5,475 bases of DNA, from contig JAKSOJ010000095.1 in NCBI GenBank assembly GCA_024405645.1, positions 1 through 5,475 on the forward strand. The letters are read 5' to 3'. The stretch comes from Phascolarctobacterium sp. (GTDB taxonomy: Bacteria; Bacillota; Negativicutes; Acidaminococcales; Acidaminococcaceae). How positions within the stretch are numbered: position 1 is the stretch's first letter; each line of letters starts with the position of its first letter. The translations under genes and the position numbers were made by a program. The notes beneath the pieces were generated by a model, which had not been told where the DNA came from, made no database searches, and was given only the letters and a program-made list of their open reading frames with translations. Of this stretch, positions 5,374 through 5,475 are shown one piece after another.

Positions 5374-5475
5374 TTATCTAAAGATGTCCTTATAGAAGAT
5401 AAACAAAGGATTACTATATTTTGTAAAGCCGTATTCACGTCTTTAGAAAACCTTGATAGTATCGCCTATCCTTTG
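5374..5475 (-). pseudogene. Broken C-terminal end of a transposase-like gene (ISL3-like?)
   Basis: Minus-strand translation from the window edge gives QRIGDTIKVF, a TAA stop (5443-5445), then RREYGFTKYSNP and a further ten or so residues to a TAA at 5374-5376. The string DTIKVF(x)RREYGFTKYSN resembles the C-terminal region of ISL3-type DDE transposases, which carry an (N)xxIKxxKRxxYGxxNF-like motif. A lysine AAA changed to TAA would explain the interrupting stop. Reading continues in the same frame on both sides of the stop, which favours a nonsense mutation over chance. Only about 34 codons are visible, so the family call is tentative and the element may continue beyond the window. The alternative is two unrelated frame fragments. 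Confidence 0.45.

Overview
The window carries a compact minus-strand locus. Read in the direction of transcription (right to left), it holds a LysR-type regulator, an NhaC-family antiporter, and two tandem genes for isoaspartyl dipeptidase (IadA, peptidase family M38). The low-GC DNA, the strong AGGAG-type ribosome-binding sites, the sigma-A-like promoters and the protein families point to a low-GC Bacillota. A Negativicutes-type gut anaerobe is a reasonable guess, but the sequence does not prove it.

Layout, right to left. 5374-5475 is the broken C-terminal end of what looks like an ISL3-like transposase. 5270-5320 is an AT-rich hairpin followed by a T7 run, which could terminate that remnant. 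5124-5270 is the control region of the regulator, with a good promoter, a dyad inside the promoter spacer and a perfect 15-bp palindrome near -63. 4251-5123 is the lysR-type gene. 4104-4250 is a leader/promoter region with overlapping alternative hairpins. 2667-4103 is the nhaC-like gene. 1450-2625 and 264-1421 are the two iadA genes. 214-250 is a 12-bp hairpin just after the last stop codon. 1-47 is the start of another minus-strand gene with its own promoter at 79-107.

How it fits together. The nhaC-iadA-iadA genes are separated by only 41 and 28 bases and end at a hairpin, so they probably form one transcript, with the LysR protein as the likely local regulator. IadA enzymes split beta-aspartyl (isoaspartyl) dipeptides. 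The antiporter may move Na+/H+, or, like the relative MleN, exchange an organic anion connected with this catabolism. That substrate is inference.

The most notable observation is that the two IadA paralogues belong to different active-site types. The upstream one has Glu159 where the metal-bridging carboxylated lysine is expected, and the downstream one keeps the lysine (Lys156). All other metal ligands are present in both. I found no CRISPR array, tRNA, rRNA or clearly unprecedented system.
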